DNA of 35,732 nucleotides from Thermoproteota archaeon (GCA_027491555.1 JAOZGN010000039.1:1-35732), one strand, 5' to 3'. Positions 7,303 to 15,529 are shown, numbered from the stretch's first letter. Notes: generated by a model not told the origin, from the letters alone. Program-made: numbers and translations.

Positions 7303-7908
7303 TCACCGCTTGGACACGAACCTGTTTCCGGCTATGTAGAACCTGAGGGGCTTTAGCGCGTCCTCACCGGCGTAGTCCACGCCGACCCTGGGCCTCCTCA
7401 CGACCTCTCCAACCTCGTACCCCACGTCCTCGAAGTATAGGGGCCCCTCCACTAGGTCCATGCCGTTGTGCTCTTTTGTGATCCCCATGGCCTGGGTGAG
7501 CCTCCCCGGCCCGGAACAGAGTTTTCTCAGGTCTGATGCCTTCTCTACCTTTATCCCACGCCTCCTGGCCATAAGCTCGATGCCCTCTCTGGGCTCAAGG
7601 GCCCTGATCAGCACGGCGGTGGGCTCCCCCGGCGGGCCAGCCACCACATTCAGGAGGGGCTTCCCGTGGACCACGTACACGTACGCGTGCCCACACGGAC
7701 CGTAGAGCGGCTCCATTCTCGGGGTGCGCCTCCCGCCGTAGCCGTGCGACGCCTTGTCTGTCTTCCCGAGGTAGGCCTCCGTCTCCACCACGATGCCGGA
7801 GGTCCTGCCCTCTGGGGACTCGTGGACAAGCAGCTTCCCCAGCAGGTCAACGGCCAGCGTCACTGGATCCTTACAAAAGAAATCCCTCGAGAGTCGCCTT
7901 CCCGTCAC
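7303..7908 (-). CDS. mpg: 3-methyladenine DNA glycosylase (AAG/MPG family)
   Basis: This base-excision repair enzyme removes alkylated purines such as 3-methyladenine and hypoxanthine. The family motifs are complete: VAVDLLGKLLV-type N-terminal helix, the catalytic ETEAYLG, the ASHGYGG and TPRMEPLYGPCGHAYVYVVHG core, LNVVAGPPG, ALIRALEP and the GPGRLTQAMGI helix. The frame extends to a GTG at 7959, but a TATA-like TTTATTT at 7933-7939 (minus) would lie inside that version. GTG 7908 is 28 bases from the box and yields 201 residues, close to the family norm, so I chose it as a leaderless start. It is divergent from the DUF364 gene. Confidence 0.93.
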   Translation of the reverse strand: MTGRRLSRDFFCKDPVTLAVDLLGKLLVHESPEGRTSGIVVETEAYLGKTDKASHGYGGRRTPRMEPLYGPCGHAYVYVVHGKPLLNVVAGPPGEPTAVLIRALEPREGIELMARRRGIKVEKASDLRKLCSGPGRLTQAMGITKEHNGMDLVEGPLYFEDVGYEVGEVVRRPRVGVDYAGEDALKPLRFYIAGNRFVSKR

Positions 7909-7931
7909 CGGGGCTCGCCCGCCAACCGCAC

Positions 7932-7940
7932 GAAATAAAG
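7932..7940 (-). promoter_or_regulatory. TATA box of the glycosylase gene
   Basis: CTTTATTTC on the minus strand, centred 28 bases before GTG 7908. This supports the shorter protein. Confidence 0.5.
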
Positions 7941-8003
7941 GATCTCCCCCTGACTTCACCGGCTCGTGAGAGGTTTTTGGCAGGCCGCGAGCGGGGCCAC
8001 CCC

Positions 8004-8735
8004 GTGGGGCCCCTGATCGAGAGACTGAGGTCGGCTCTCAGTGAGCTAATAGAGGAGAGAGGCCTCCAGGATGAGGCCGTTGAGGTCCGCGCGGAGATTC
8101 TGTCCCCCGATCAGGCCATAGGAGACCCCGGGAGCCTGGAGTTCCCCTTGGTCCGGGGTGAGGAGAGGCTGGTCGAGGCGACCGTCCTCGGAGCCACGGG
8201 GCAGGCCTTCACGGGCCACCCGTGGGAGTTCTCCGGGACGCTGGGAGAGGTCCTGGAGCTCGACGTCTCAGACCTCCGCCTCAGGGCGATCTTGGTGGCG
8301 ACATCCAACGCCCTGGTCCGGGCGCTGGGCCTCACGGACAGGACAGTGCACTGCAAGGACAGAGACCCCTGGGAGTGCGCCGACGAGCTGGCCAGATCAC
8401 TCGATCCCAGGCTGGAGAGGGTGGCGCTGATCGGATACCAGCCCGCCATGGCTCGGGCTCTCGCCAGGAGGCTCGGGAGGCGCCTCTGCATCACGGACAT
8501 GAACCCGAGGAACGTGAGCAGGGTCGTCGAAGGCGTGGAGGTGGAGCCCCACGAGAGAAATGCCGAGGTCTTGGGGTGGGCCGACCTCGCCCTCGTGACC
8601 AGCAGCGTGGTGGCCAACGGGACGATGGATCACCTCCTGTCGGAGTTCTCCGACCGAGTGATCCTCTACGGCGTCACCGGCGCGTCGGCAGAGGTCCTGC
8701 TGGGCTTCAAGAGGTGGTGCTTCCGAGGGAGATGA
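8004..8735 (+). CDS. DUF364-family protein (putative metal-chelation Rossmann-like domain)
   Basis: The protein is recognised from GQAFTGHPWEFSGTLGEVLEL, split here as GQAFTGHPWEF and SGTLGEVLEL, and from NALVRALGL, DRTVHCKD and the later GYQPAMARAL and ITDMNP strands, all typical of the DUF4213/DUF364 group. The family has been proposed to bind heavy metals, but its biochemistry is unknown. The longest frame starts at TTG 7977, yet that codon lies in a TATA-like TTTTTGG. GTG 8004 is a better-placed start and gives 243 residues. Its location directly before the xdhC-moeA-mocA genes suggests a role around molybdenum cofactor or metal supply; this is inference from context. Confidence 0.75.
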   Translation: MGPLIERLRSALSELIEERGLQDEAVEVRAEILSPDQAIGDPGSLEFPLVRGEERLVEATVLGATGQAFTGHPWEFSGTLGEVLELDVSDLRLRAILVATSNALVRALGLTDRTVHCKDRDPWECADELARSLDPRLERVALIGYQPAMARALARRLGRRLCITDMNPRNVSRVVEGVEVEPHERNAEVLGWADLALVTSSVVANGTMDHLLSEFSDRVILYGVTGASAEVLLGFKRWCFRGR

Positions 8736-8765
8736 CCCCTCGGAGGGCCAATCCGCGTTTGCACG

Positions 8766-8776
8766 ATAATAATTTA
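8766..8776 (+). promoter_or_regulatory. TATA box of the xdhC-moeA-mocA operon
   Basis: AATAATTTAG-like AT block centred about 25 bases before ATG 8796. It is the only AT-rich stretch in the gap after the DUF364 gene. Confidence 0.55.
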
Positions 8777-8795
8777 GTCTTCTCAGGGAGCACCG

Positions 8796-9659
8796 ATGCC
8801 CAGGGGAGATCCCTCAGTTCTCCTGGAGGCCGCGAGGGCCCTGGAGCGGGGCAGGCGCGTGGCGCTTTGCACGGTCGTCGAGAAGGTGGGATCCGGTCCC
8901 CGCGACCCGGGGGCCAAGCTCGCCGTGCTGGAGGATCGGGTTTACGGGACGCTGGGCGGAGGAGAGTTCGAGAGAATGGTCATATCTGCCGCGAGGGAGG
9001 CCCTAAAGGAGGGGAGTCCCAGGCTACTGAGGTTCAGCTTCACCGAGGGGGGCTCCCCGGGCGCGATAGGCACGGGACACCTGTGCGGGGGCGAGTCGGC
9101 GGTGTTCATAGACGTGCTGGTGCCTGACCCCAGGCTCTTCCTGGTGGGCTCTGGCCATGTGGCCCTCCAGGTTCACAGGGTGGCACAGGTGCTGGGATGG
9201 AGATCCGTGGTGGTAGACGATCACCCGGACACTGCCACGAGGGAGAGGTTCTCAGAGGCGGAGGAGATAAGGGTCGGCGACCCCGAGGAGGAGCTGGCCA
9301 AGGACCCACCCGGACCGGAGGACCTGGTCTTCATAGCCCACGGAAACTCAGACGTGGAGTACAGGGTGCTCCGATTCATATGCGGGCTGGACAGGCTGCC
9401 TAGGTACGTCGGCCTGCTCGGGAGCAAGACGAAGGGCGGCAAGCTGCTAGCCAGGCTCAAGAGGGAGGGCCACGACGTCGGAAGGCTCAAGGGGGTCTTC
9501 AGGGTGCCGTCAGGCCTGGACCTTGGGTCGGACACGCCCGGTGAGGTGGCCGTCAGCGTCGTCGCGGAGATGCTGGCCGTCGTCAAGGGCGTTCCCCCGG
9601 GGGGCCCAATGTCGGTGGCGGACGGTGTGATAGAGTCCCTGGAGAGGGGTTCGAGTTGA
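8796..9659 (+). CDS. xdhC: XdhC/CoxI-family molybdenum hydroxylase maturation factor
   Basis: XdhC-family proteins bind the molybdenum cofactor, help add its terminal sulfido ligand and insert it into xanthine-dehydrogenase-type enzymes. This 287-residue protein has the N-terminal XdhC/CoxI domain (VVEKVGSGPRDPGAKLAV near 27-44, GTLGGGEFE near 51-59, LCGGES with C97 near 96-101) and the C-terminal Rossmann half (LFLVGSGHVALQV near 114-126, VVVDDHP, LPRYVGLLGSK, SGLDLGSDTPGEVAVSVVAEML). It is the first gene of a three-gene operon with moeA and mocA, overlapping moeA by 4 bases (TTGA). The two molybdenum hydroxylases 8-15 kb to the right are the obvious clients. It is leaderless, with a TATA box about 25 bases upstream. 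Confidence 0.92.
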   Translation: MPRGDPSVLLEAARALERGRRVALCTVVEKVGSGPRDPGAKLAVLEDRVYGTLGGGEFERMVISAAREALKEGSPRLLRFSFTEGGSPGAIGTGHLCGGESAVFIDVLVPDPRLFLVGSGHVALQVHRVAQVLGWRSVVVDDHPDTATRERFSEAEEIRVGDPEEELAKDPPGPEDLVFIAHGNSDVEYRVLRFICGLDRLPRYVGLLGSKTKGGKLLARLKREGHDVGRLKGVFRVPSGLDLGSDTPGEVAVSVVAEMLAVVKGVPPGGPMSVADGVIESLERGSS

Positions 9660-10900
9660 GCTTCAGGGAGAAGCTGTTCAGGTACTCGACGCTGGAGCAG
9701 GCGCTGGACTCGCTGCTGTCCCGGGTCCCGCCCACCACAGTCGAGGAGGTCCCGCTGGCGGAGGCCGCGGGAAGAGTGGCCGCCGAGGACCTGAGGGCCC
9801 CCTGGGACGTCCCAAAGAGGGCGAGCTCCCTCTTCGACGGCTACGCGGTGTCGTCGGCGGACACCTCCGGCGCCAGTCCGGACAGCCCGGTGAGGCTCCG
9901 AGTGACCAGAGAGGTTCGAATTGGAGATGATCCCGGTCGCCTGGAGCCCGGCTGCGCCTTCTACGTCGCCACGGACGCCTACCTGCCTGAGGGGGCTGAC
10001 GCGGTCATCCCTGTAGAGTCGGTCCCCAGAGAGGGGGATCACATAGTCGTCAGGTCTCCTGTCCGACCCGGAAAGAACGTGCTGCCGGCCGGGGCGGACG
10101 TGAGGGCAGGGCAGGTGGTGCTCAGGTCCGGCCAGCTGGTGGAGCCCAGGCACCTGGATCTTCTGGCCGATCTGGGGTTTCACGCGGTCAGGGTCTCCAA
10201 GAGGCCAAGGGTGGCCATAGTGCCCGTCGGGAGTGAGCTGAGCTACTCACTCGACCCCGGTCACGCCTCGGGGGTGAAGCTGGAGGTCAGGCACGCCATA
10301 GTGGGGGAGGCCGTCAGGAGGAACGGGGGAGAGCCCTTCAGGATGCCGATCGCCCCAGACGACCCGGACAAGATAAGGGAGGTGCTTCAGCAGGCCCTGA
10401 GCGCGGCCGATGTCGTGGTCACAATAGGCGGGACGTCGATCGGCCGGTGGGACTACGTGTGGACGACTCTCAGGATGATGGACGGATTCGAATCTGTTTT
10501 CCGAGGGCTCAGATTCAAGCCTGGGCGGGTGACGAGCGCGGCGTTCGTCGGGGAGAAACCGGTGGTCCTGCTGGCTGGCCACTACCAATCCATGATTGTG
10601 GGCTTGGTCTACGTCCTCCTCCCCCTGGTGAGGGCAATGGCCGGCCTCCCGCCGGAGGCCAGGGTTGAGGTTGGGCGGGGGAGACTGAGGGCCTCAGTGG
10701 GAGACGAGAAGTACGCTCCGTTCAGGAGGATTGTGTTCGTCAAGCTTGAGGGGGGAGAGGTGGTCCCCCTGAAGACGCCGAGCTTCTGCCGTTACCCTGT
10801 GATGACATCAGACGGCTTCGTGGAAATTCCCGAGGGGGTTGAGAGGCTAGAGGCTGGCGAGGAGGTGGTAGTCTACGCAGGAAAGGGACTCTGGGGATAG
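9656..10900 (+). CDS. moeA: MoeA-family molybdopterin molybdenumtransferase, divergent
   Basis: MoeA inserts molybdate into adenylated molybdopterin. The 414-residue protein has the domain pattern of the family: SLFDGYAVSSADTSG near residue 60, PEGADAVIPVESV near 118, PGKNVLPAGADV near 141, RPRVAIVPVGSEL near 183 and VVVTIGGTSIGRWDYV near 248. However, the pocket motifs KPGKP and LPGNPVSA are changed to KPGRVT and LLAGHYQSM, so both conserved prolines are lost. It starts at TTG 9656 in a TTGA overlap with xdhC. The altered pocket may mean a dedicated paralogue that serves the hydroxylases, or a different ligand. A possible frame-shifted continuation into mocA is discussed among the findings. 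Confidence 0.88.
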   Translation: MSFREKLFRYSTLEQALDSLLSRVPPTTVEEVPLAEAAGRVAAEDLRAPWDVPKRASSLFDGYAVSSADTSGASPDSPVRLRVTREVRIGDDPGRLEPGCAFYVATDAYLPEGADAVIPVESVPREGDHIVVRSPVRPGKNVLPAGADVRAGQVVLRSGQLVEPRHLDLLADLGFHAVRVSKRPRVAIVPVGSELSYSLDPGHASGVKLEVRHAIVGEAVRRNGGEPFRMPIAPDDPDKIREVLQQALSAADVVVTIGGTSIGRWDYVWTTLRMMDGFESVFRGLRFKPGRVTSAAFVGEKPVVLLAGHYQSMIVGLVYVLLPLVRAMAGLPPEARVEVGRGRLRASVGDEKYAPFRRIVFVKLEGGEVVPLKTPSFCRYPVMTSDGFVEIPEGVERLEAGEEVVVYAGKGLWG

Positions 10901-10928
10901 GAGACCCGAGGCTCCCTCAGTCTCGCTC

Positions 10929-11519
10929 GTGGTGCTCGCCGCGGGCGAGTCCAAGAGGTTCGAGGCGGGGAACAAGCTGCTATTCCGGGTCGGGGGCAAG
11001 TCCCTCATCAGGAGAGTCGTGGAGACTGCGATATCGTCGCTGGCCTCCGAGGTCATAGTGGTAACTGGGCACCAGGCGGAGCTCGTGGAGAGGGAGATCT
11101 CGGACCTCAGGGATGAGAGGTTGAGGATCGTCAGGAACGTGAATTACCGAGGCGGGATGTCGAGTTCCGTCAAGGTCGGCGTGGCGTCCACATCTCGAGA
11201 GGCGGAGGCCGTGGCCATACTCCCAGCGGACGTGGCTTTCATTTCGCCGAGTTCAATAGACCATGTCATCTTGGCCTATGCTCGGCTGAGGCCCAAGGTG
11301 GCGGTGGCGTCGTACGCTGGCAGGCCAGGGCACCCCATCCTGTTCGATCGATCTCTCCTTAAGGAGATTCTCCAGATTGACGAGGAGAGCAGGGGGCTCA
11401 AGGCGGTTGTACTGAGGCACAAGGAGGAGATACTGAGCGTCCCCGTCGACGACCCTCGGATACTTATCGACGTGGACCGGTTGAAGGATCTGGAGAGGGT
11501 CAGGGCGGACGCCCGTTAA
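10929..11519 (+). CDS. mocA: MocA/MobA-like molybdenum cofactor nucleotidyltransferase
   Basis: This protein probably transfers CMP to Mo-molybdopterin, giving the cytosine dinucleotide cofactor used by many hydroxylases. It opens with the nucleotide-binding VLAAGESKRF...NKLLF signature, followed by VIVVTGHQ, GMSSSVKVGV, the metal-binding AILPADVAF and GHPILF. MobA (GMP) and MocA (CMP) enzymes are hard to separate by eye; the link to xdhC favours MocA. The annotated GTG 10929 leaves almost none of the first beta-strand, while the same frame upstream reads SVSLVVLAAGE. It has no ATG, GTG or TTG between the in-frame stop at 10869 and 10929. The real N-terminus is therefore uncertain, and a fusion to MoeA by frameshift is possible. 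Confidence 0.85.
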   Translation: MVLAAGESKRFEAGNKLLFRVGGKSLIRRVVETAISSLASEVIVVTGHQAELVEREISDLRDERLRIVRNVNYRGGMSSSVKVGVASTSREAEAVAILPADVAFISPSSIDHVILAYARLRPKVAVASYAGRPGHPILFDRSLLKEILQIDEESRGLKAVVLRHKEEILSVPVDDPRILIDVDRLKDLERVRADAR

Positions 11520-11535
11520 GATTGGGCCTGGGCAC

Positions 11536-12834
11536 TCACTTCACGATGAGGCTCGACCTTATCGTATGCACCGAGCAGGACACGCACGGGTCGTAGTTCC
11601 TTATCACCCTCTCGATGATCGACTTGGCCTCCTCAGGATCGCTTCCGATGATCGACTCCTCGAGCCTGAAGATGTCCTCTTCCATCGCCGCGTAGTTCTG
11701 GGCCGTCGGGGGAATTATGTTCGCCGACGAGATCCTCCCCTCCTCATCTACTCTGTAGCTGTGGTAGAGCATTCCCCTAGGCGCTTCAACTATAGCGGAG
11801 GCCGCGCCTGCCCTCACTTCACCACCGGCGTACGGCTCTTGGGGCTCCTGATACGCTTCGATGAGCCTCTCCACCTCTAAGACCGCGTGGTATACCTCGG
11901 CCGCCCTGGCAACTATGCTCTGAAACGTGTTTCTCAGCGGCGCCTCGTACCCAAGCTCCCTCAGGAGGTCTCTCACCTCCGGGTCGAGCAGGTCGAAGTT
12001 CAGATTGAATCTGGCTAAGGGGCCCGTGACGTAGGCCCTCCCGTCGCTGAGCCTGTAGTGGAGCGAGTTTGAGTACCTCTTCTGTTCCACCACCACCCGG
12101 TCCTCAAACTCGTCCTCGGAAAGGCGCAGTCCGGTGTTCGAGGTGGGCGTTCCACTGTCTATTGGATACTCTCCGTCACCTCGGAGGGACATCACCGTCA
12201 GGTCATGCTTGTAGTCTGGGATTGAGAGACCAGCGACGAACTCTAAGATCCTCTTTGCCTTCTCCCTGGCTTTCTTGGCCGTCTTAGCTATGCCGTTCAG
12301 TTTCTCCTTGCTCACAACGCGGTGCAGTCCCCCCACCCGGAACCCCACGGGGTGAACCGCCCTGCCGCCCACCACCTCGATTATGCCGTTTCCCCAGGAC
12401 CTCAGCGCAAGGGCATCCCTAACAAACTGCGGATGGCTATCCGCCAGGTCCAAGAGGGAATCCTTTCCCAGAAAGTCCGGGGCGTGGAGGAAGGCCACGT
12501 GGAGTATGTGACTCTCTATCCACTCCCCGTAAAACGCAATCCTCCTCGCGACCTTTGCCCCCTCTGGAGGCTCGACGCCGAGGAGCTTCTCCATGGCCCT
12601 GCATGCAGCCACCACATAGGCCATGGGGCATATCCCACATATCCTGGCTGTGATATCAGGCGCCTCGAGGTAGCTCCTCCCGACCAGAATGGCCTCGAAG
12701 AACCTAGGGGATTCGAAGATGGAGACTTCGACGCTCTCTATCTTCCCGTCCCTTATGCTAACCCGGACGCCCCCCTCACCCTCGATTCTGGCGAGGTGGG
12801 GGACGTTTACCTCAAACCTGCGGCCGTCGCCCAT
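11536..12834 (-). CDS. hydA: [NiFe] hydrogenase large (alpha) subunit, group 3b / sulfhydrogenase type
   Basis: This is the catalytic subunit holding the Ni-Fe-(CN)2CO centre. The four metal-ligand cysteines are present: RICGIC near residues 64-69 and DPCVSC near 415-420. The last motif is followed by SVH and only nine further residues, so if a maturation peptide is removed after His423 it is very short, as in the Pyrococcus sulfhydrogenases. All ligands are Cys, so no selenocysteine is involved. The L1 motif has Tyr where many hydrogenases have His. It is the last gene of the operon; its ATG overlaps the delta-subunit end by 23 bases. No hyp maturation or protease genes are in the window. 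Confidence 0.95.
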   Translation of the reverse strand: MGDGRRFEVNVPHLARIEGEGGVRVSIRDGKIESVEVSIFESPRFFEAILVGRSYLEAPDITARICGICPMAYVVAACRAMEKLLGVEPPEGAKVARRIAFYGEWIESHILHVAFLHAPDFLGKDSLLDLADSHPQFVRDALALRSWGNGIIEVVGGRAVHPVGFRVGGLHRVVSKEKLNGIAKTAKKAREKAKRILEFVAGLSIPDYKHDLTVMSLRGDGEYPIDSGTPTSNTGLRLSEDEFEDRVVVEQKRYSNSLHYRLSDGRAYVTGPLARFNLNFDLLDPEVRDLLRELGYEAPLRNTFQSIVARAAEVYHAVLEVERLIEAYQEPQEPYAGGEVRAGAASAIVEAPRGMLYHSYRVDEEGRISSANIIPPTAQNYAAMEEDIFRLEESIIGSDPEEAKSIIERVIRNYDPCVSCSVHTIRSSLIVK

Positions 12835-13600
12835 ACCTCTGAATCACCCCCTTGAACGCCTCAGACCAGCCTGCAAAGCCCTTGAAGGCCAGAGCGATCT
12901 CTTCCCCCGGAAGACCCAGCTCTGATAGCCTCTGGGCCAGAGTGAGCCCCCTTGGATCGACCATGGGGCCAAAGCAGCCGTAACACCCACGCCCAAACTT
13001 TGGGCACAGGGCCCCACAGCCCTCCCTGACGATCGGCCCGAGACATGGCTCCTGCTTCGTTACCATCACGCATACGTTTCCCATGCGCTTGCACTCCTGG
13101 CAGAGGCTTTCCAGCCTGAAAGAAAGCCGTCTACCAGTTATTATCTGCTTCAGCGCGCTCAGAAGCTGTCCGCCGTTTACAGGGCACCCACTGAGCTCGC
13201 AGTCTACTTCAATGTGCGAAGATACAGGTTCCGACCTCTCGAGGGCGCTCACCCATTCAGGGTTCAGATAGACGGACTTCTTGGCCTCTTCAACGTCGCT
13301 CCAGTTCCTCAGACTTTGTATGCCCCCAAAGACCGCGCAGGTACCCGCGGCTATGACGACCCCAGCCTCTTCCCTGACTCTTTTGACTATGTCCACTTCA
13401 CGGGGAGTCGACACAGAGCCCTCCACCAATGCCACGTCATAGGGTCCAGGTATGGATGCGGAGCTTGCCTCCGGAAAGTGCGCTACCTTCACCCTCTCTG
13501 TCAGGGCGAGCAGTTCCTCTCCCAAGTCTATCAACACTTCTTGGCATCCGCTGCAAGAGGTCAGCTTGAATACCGCCAGCCGGATCTCGCCGCTCCTCAT
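12812..13600 (-). CDS. hydD: [NiFe] hydrogenase small (delta) subunit with three Fe-S clusters
   Basis: This is the electron-transfer partner of the large subunit. The proximal cluster ligands are C16 and C19 (TSCSGC), the GTCAVFGG cysteine and the CELSGCPV cysteines. The C-terminal third adds LCQECKRMGNVC and CLGPIVREGCGALCPKFGRGCYGCFGP (segments CLGPIVREGC and CYGCFGP), which is enough for three [4Fe-4S] clusters, as in group 3b enzymes. There is no Tat signal, so the enzyme is cytoplasmic. The ATG overlaps the gamma-subunit stop by four bases (ATGA). Confidence 0.95.
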   Translation of the reverse strand: MRSGEIRLAVFKLTSCSGCQEVLIDLGEELLALTERVKVAHFPEASSASIPGPYDVALVEGSVSTPREVDIVKRVREEAGVVIAAGTCAVFGGIQSLRNWSDVEEAKKSVYLNPEWVSALERSEPVSSHIEVDCELSGCPVNGGQLLSALKQIITGRRLSFRLESLCQECKRMGNVCVMVTKQEPCLGPIVREGCGALCPKFGRGCYGCFGPMVDPRGLTLAQRLSELGLPGEEIALAFKGFAGWSEAFKGVIQRYGRRPQV

Positions 13601-14430
13601 ATCTCATCGACCCAGAAGTATCTCTTGATGAACCAGTAGGGAAACACCGGCCCGTGCCTGCAGACGAACAGGGGACCGACTTGGCAGTGGCCACACAGGC
13701 CGATTCCGCACTTCATCCTCCTTTCCATGGATAGCCAGATATGGCTCTCCACAAACCCGTTCTCTACGAGCGCCTTTACCGCAAACCTCATCATTATCTC
13801 CGGCCCGCAGACCAAGGCGATCGAGTTCTCCCGGTCCACGCTTGACTCCGGAATCAACTTCGTGACGACCCCGACCCTCCCATCCCACCCGTCTCCCGGC
13901 TCGTCTACGGTGATAAGGAGCTCTGAGTTTGGAATGGCCCTGTACTCATCGTATTCGTATCGATACAGGAGGAGATCCGGTTTCCTGGATCCGTACAAAA
14001 TTGAAAGCTTTCCGTACCTCTCCCTGTTATCCCTCACCTCTTGTATGACGCCCCTCAAGGGAGCCAGGCCTATCCCACCAGCTACGATAAGCACGTCCCT
14101 TCCTTCCATTTTTTCCAGGGGCCACCCCCGACCGTATGGGCCCCTTATTCCTACGAGATCGCCCTCTTTCATTCTGAAGAGGTACTCAGTTAGCACCCCT
14201 ACTGACCTAACGGTCTGCGCGACCGTGTCATTGCCGGCACAACCGCAGACTGATACGGGCGCCTCGCCAACCCCAGGTATGTAGATCTCGGTGAACTGCC
14301 CAGGTCTGGGTCTCTCCCTGAGCCCTCCCTCCACCTTCAGGTGGAAGGTCTTGGTGTCTGGGGCCTCTTGGATCACCCTCTCGATCCTGGCCGGGACCGG
14401 GTCCATTGGGGTCTTGATCCTGACAGTCAC
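13597..14430 (-). CDS. hydG: Hydrogenase gamma subunit, FAD/NAD(P)-binding oxidoreductase with [2Fe-2S]
   Basis: This subunit moves electrons between NAD(P)H and the Fe-S chain. It is a ferredoxin-NADP-reductase-like module: a flavin domain (RPRPGQFTEIYIP, then EAPVSVCGC), the pyridine nucleotide site (VAGGIGLAPLR; VCGPEIMMRFA) and a C-terminal cysteine cluster (MKCGIGLCGHCQVG plus FVCRHGPVF) for [2Fe-2S]. I place the start at GTG 14430, which overlaps the beta-subunit stop as GTGA and gives 277 residues; the longer frame to 14499 lies inside the beta gene. Homologous to sulfhydrogenase HydG and dihydroorotate dehydrogenase PyrK; the operon decides the assignment. Confidence 0.93.
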   Translation of the reverse strand: MTVRIKTPMDPVPARIERVIQEAPDTKTFHLKVEGGLRERPRPGQFTEIYIPGVGEAPVSVCGCAGNDTVAQTVRSVGVLTEYLFRMKEGDLVGIRGPYGRGWPLEKMEGRDVLIVAGGIGLAPLRGVIQEVRDNRERYGKLSILYGSRKPDLLLYRYEYDEYRAIPNSELLITVDEPGDGWDGRVGVVTKLIPESSVDRENSIALVCGPEIMMRFAVKALVENGFVESHIWLSMERRMKCGIGLCGHCQVGPLFVCRHGPVFPYWFIKRYFWVDEI

Positions 14431-15506
14431 TCTTCCACCCCCGACAGAGTCTCCAGCACCTCTCTGAGGTCTATAGCCGCCGGGCACCATGTTATGCACC
14501 TACCGCACCCGACGCAGCCGAAGGACCCGAACTGCTGGGGCCAGAAGGCGAACTTGTGAAGAACGAAGTGCCGGTACCTGGCGGGAAGGCTCTTCCTGAA
14601 GTGCCCACCGGCGACCTGGGCGTAGCTGAAGCTTAGGCAGCCGTCCCAAATCCGTACCCTCTTCCCAGAGCCATCTAGCTCTGGCTCGTCGATCACGTCA
14701 AAGCAGAAGCAAGTCGGACACACCAGATTGCAGTTAGCGCATCCCAGACACCTCTGGGCCACCTCTCGGTAAAGGTCAATGTCTAGACGAGACTCTAGAA
14801 TCTCTGGGAGAATGGTGAGGTTGAAGCGCGCACGAGCCTTGGCGGAAGCCCTCGTAAGGGCCTTCTTGAGGAGCCTGACTCCCTCTTCTTGGACCGGCTC
14901 CAGAGCTAGAGCTTCAAGGAGTTCCACGCCGACGTCGCTCCCTGGCTGAAACAGCGTGACCTCATCACTTAGCTGCGTGTACGAAACGTCGAATCCTACG
15001 GTCGCATGAGGTCCCGTCCCCATCGTCGCGCAGAAGCAAGTCTCGCCCGGCTCGAGACAATTTTCCACGACAGTAACCAAGCCCTTGCGGAATTTCTCGT
15101 AGAAGGGGTCCCCAAGAGATCCTTGGACAGAGTCCATAACCTTGATGGAGGCCAGATCGCACGGCCTAATTCCAAAGAATGCAATCTTCGCCGAGTCGAC
15201 GGTTGGGTGCTCCAGACTTAGGTCGGGCCTGGCCCTGAAGAGCGTGAGTTCCGGAGGAAACAGGTATCTCTTTGGGGAGTCGGGTCCCCTCCTAATCCCG
15301 CTCCTGCCTCGAACAGCCTTATACAATCCAGGACCTTCTTGACACTGCCAGAGGTGGGAGACCTCACTGAATTCCAATACTTCCTCAAGTCTTATCACCC
15401 GGTCCCTCAACTTGGGCGCGATGACCCTGTAGCCCCTCTCTCTCAGCTCTCCAAATAGCTTCTCAAGAGATCCACCTCTGCCGACGAAGAGGGGACCAAT
15501 GAACAA
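14427..15506 (-). CDS. hydB: Hydrogenase beta subunit, 4Fe-4S dicluster protein
   Basis: This is the first gene of the four-gene beta-gamma-delta-alpha operon, the order of Pyrococcus sulfhydrogenase. It is a 359-residue iron-sulfur protein that wires gamma to delta. The two cluster-binding motifs are CLGCANCNLVCPTC (about 246-259) and CVGCGRCITWCP near the C-terminus. More cysteines sit at FGIRPCD and NCLEPGETCFC. It belongs to the family that includes anaerobic sulfite reductase A-type proteins. The start is TTG 15506, which lies 28 bases from a very strong TATA box, so the message is probably leaderless. Confidence 0.94.
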   Translation of the reverse strand: MFIGPLFVGRGGSLEKLFGELRERGYRVIAPKLRDRVIRLEEVLEFSEVSHLWQCQEGPGLYKAVRGRSGIRRGPDSPKRYLFPPELTLFRARPDLSLEHPTVDSAKIAFFGIRPCDLASIKVMDSVQGSLGDPFYEKFRKGLVTVVENCLEPGETCFCATMGTGPHATVGFDVSYTQLSDEVTLFQPGSDVGVELLEALALEPVQEEGVRLLKKALTRASAKARARFNLTILPEILESRLDIDLYREVAQRCLGCANCNLVCPTCFCFDVIDEPELDGSGKRVRIWDGCLSFSYAQVAGGHFRKSLPARYRHFVLHKFAFWPQQFGSFGCVGCGRCITWCPAAIDLREVLETLSGVEE

Positions 15507-15529
15507 CTCGCGTGGCGGACTAATCTGGA

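Noticed and set aside
11536..12834. Loss of the conserved His (Tyr instead) in the L1 motif of the hydrogenase large subunit
   Set aside because: To my knowledge Tyr at this position is seen in other group 3b enzymes, and all four metal-ligand cysteines are present.
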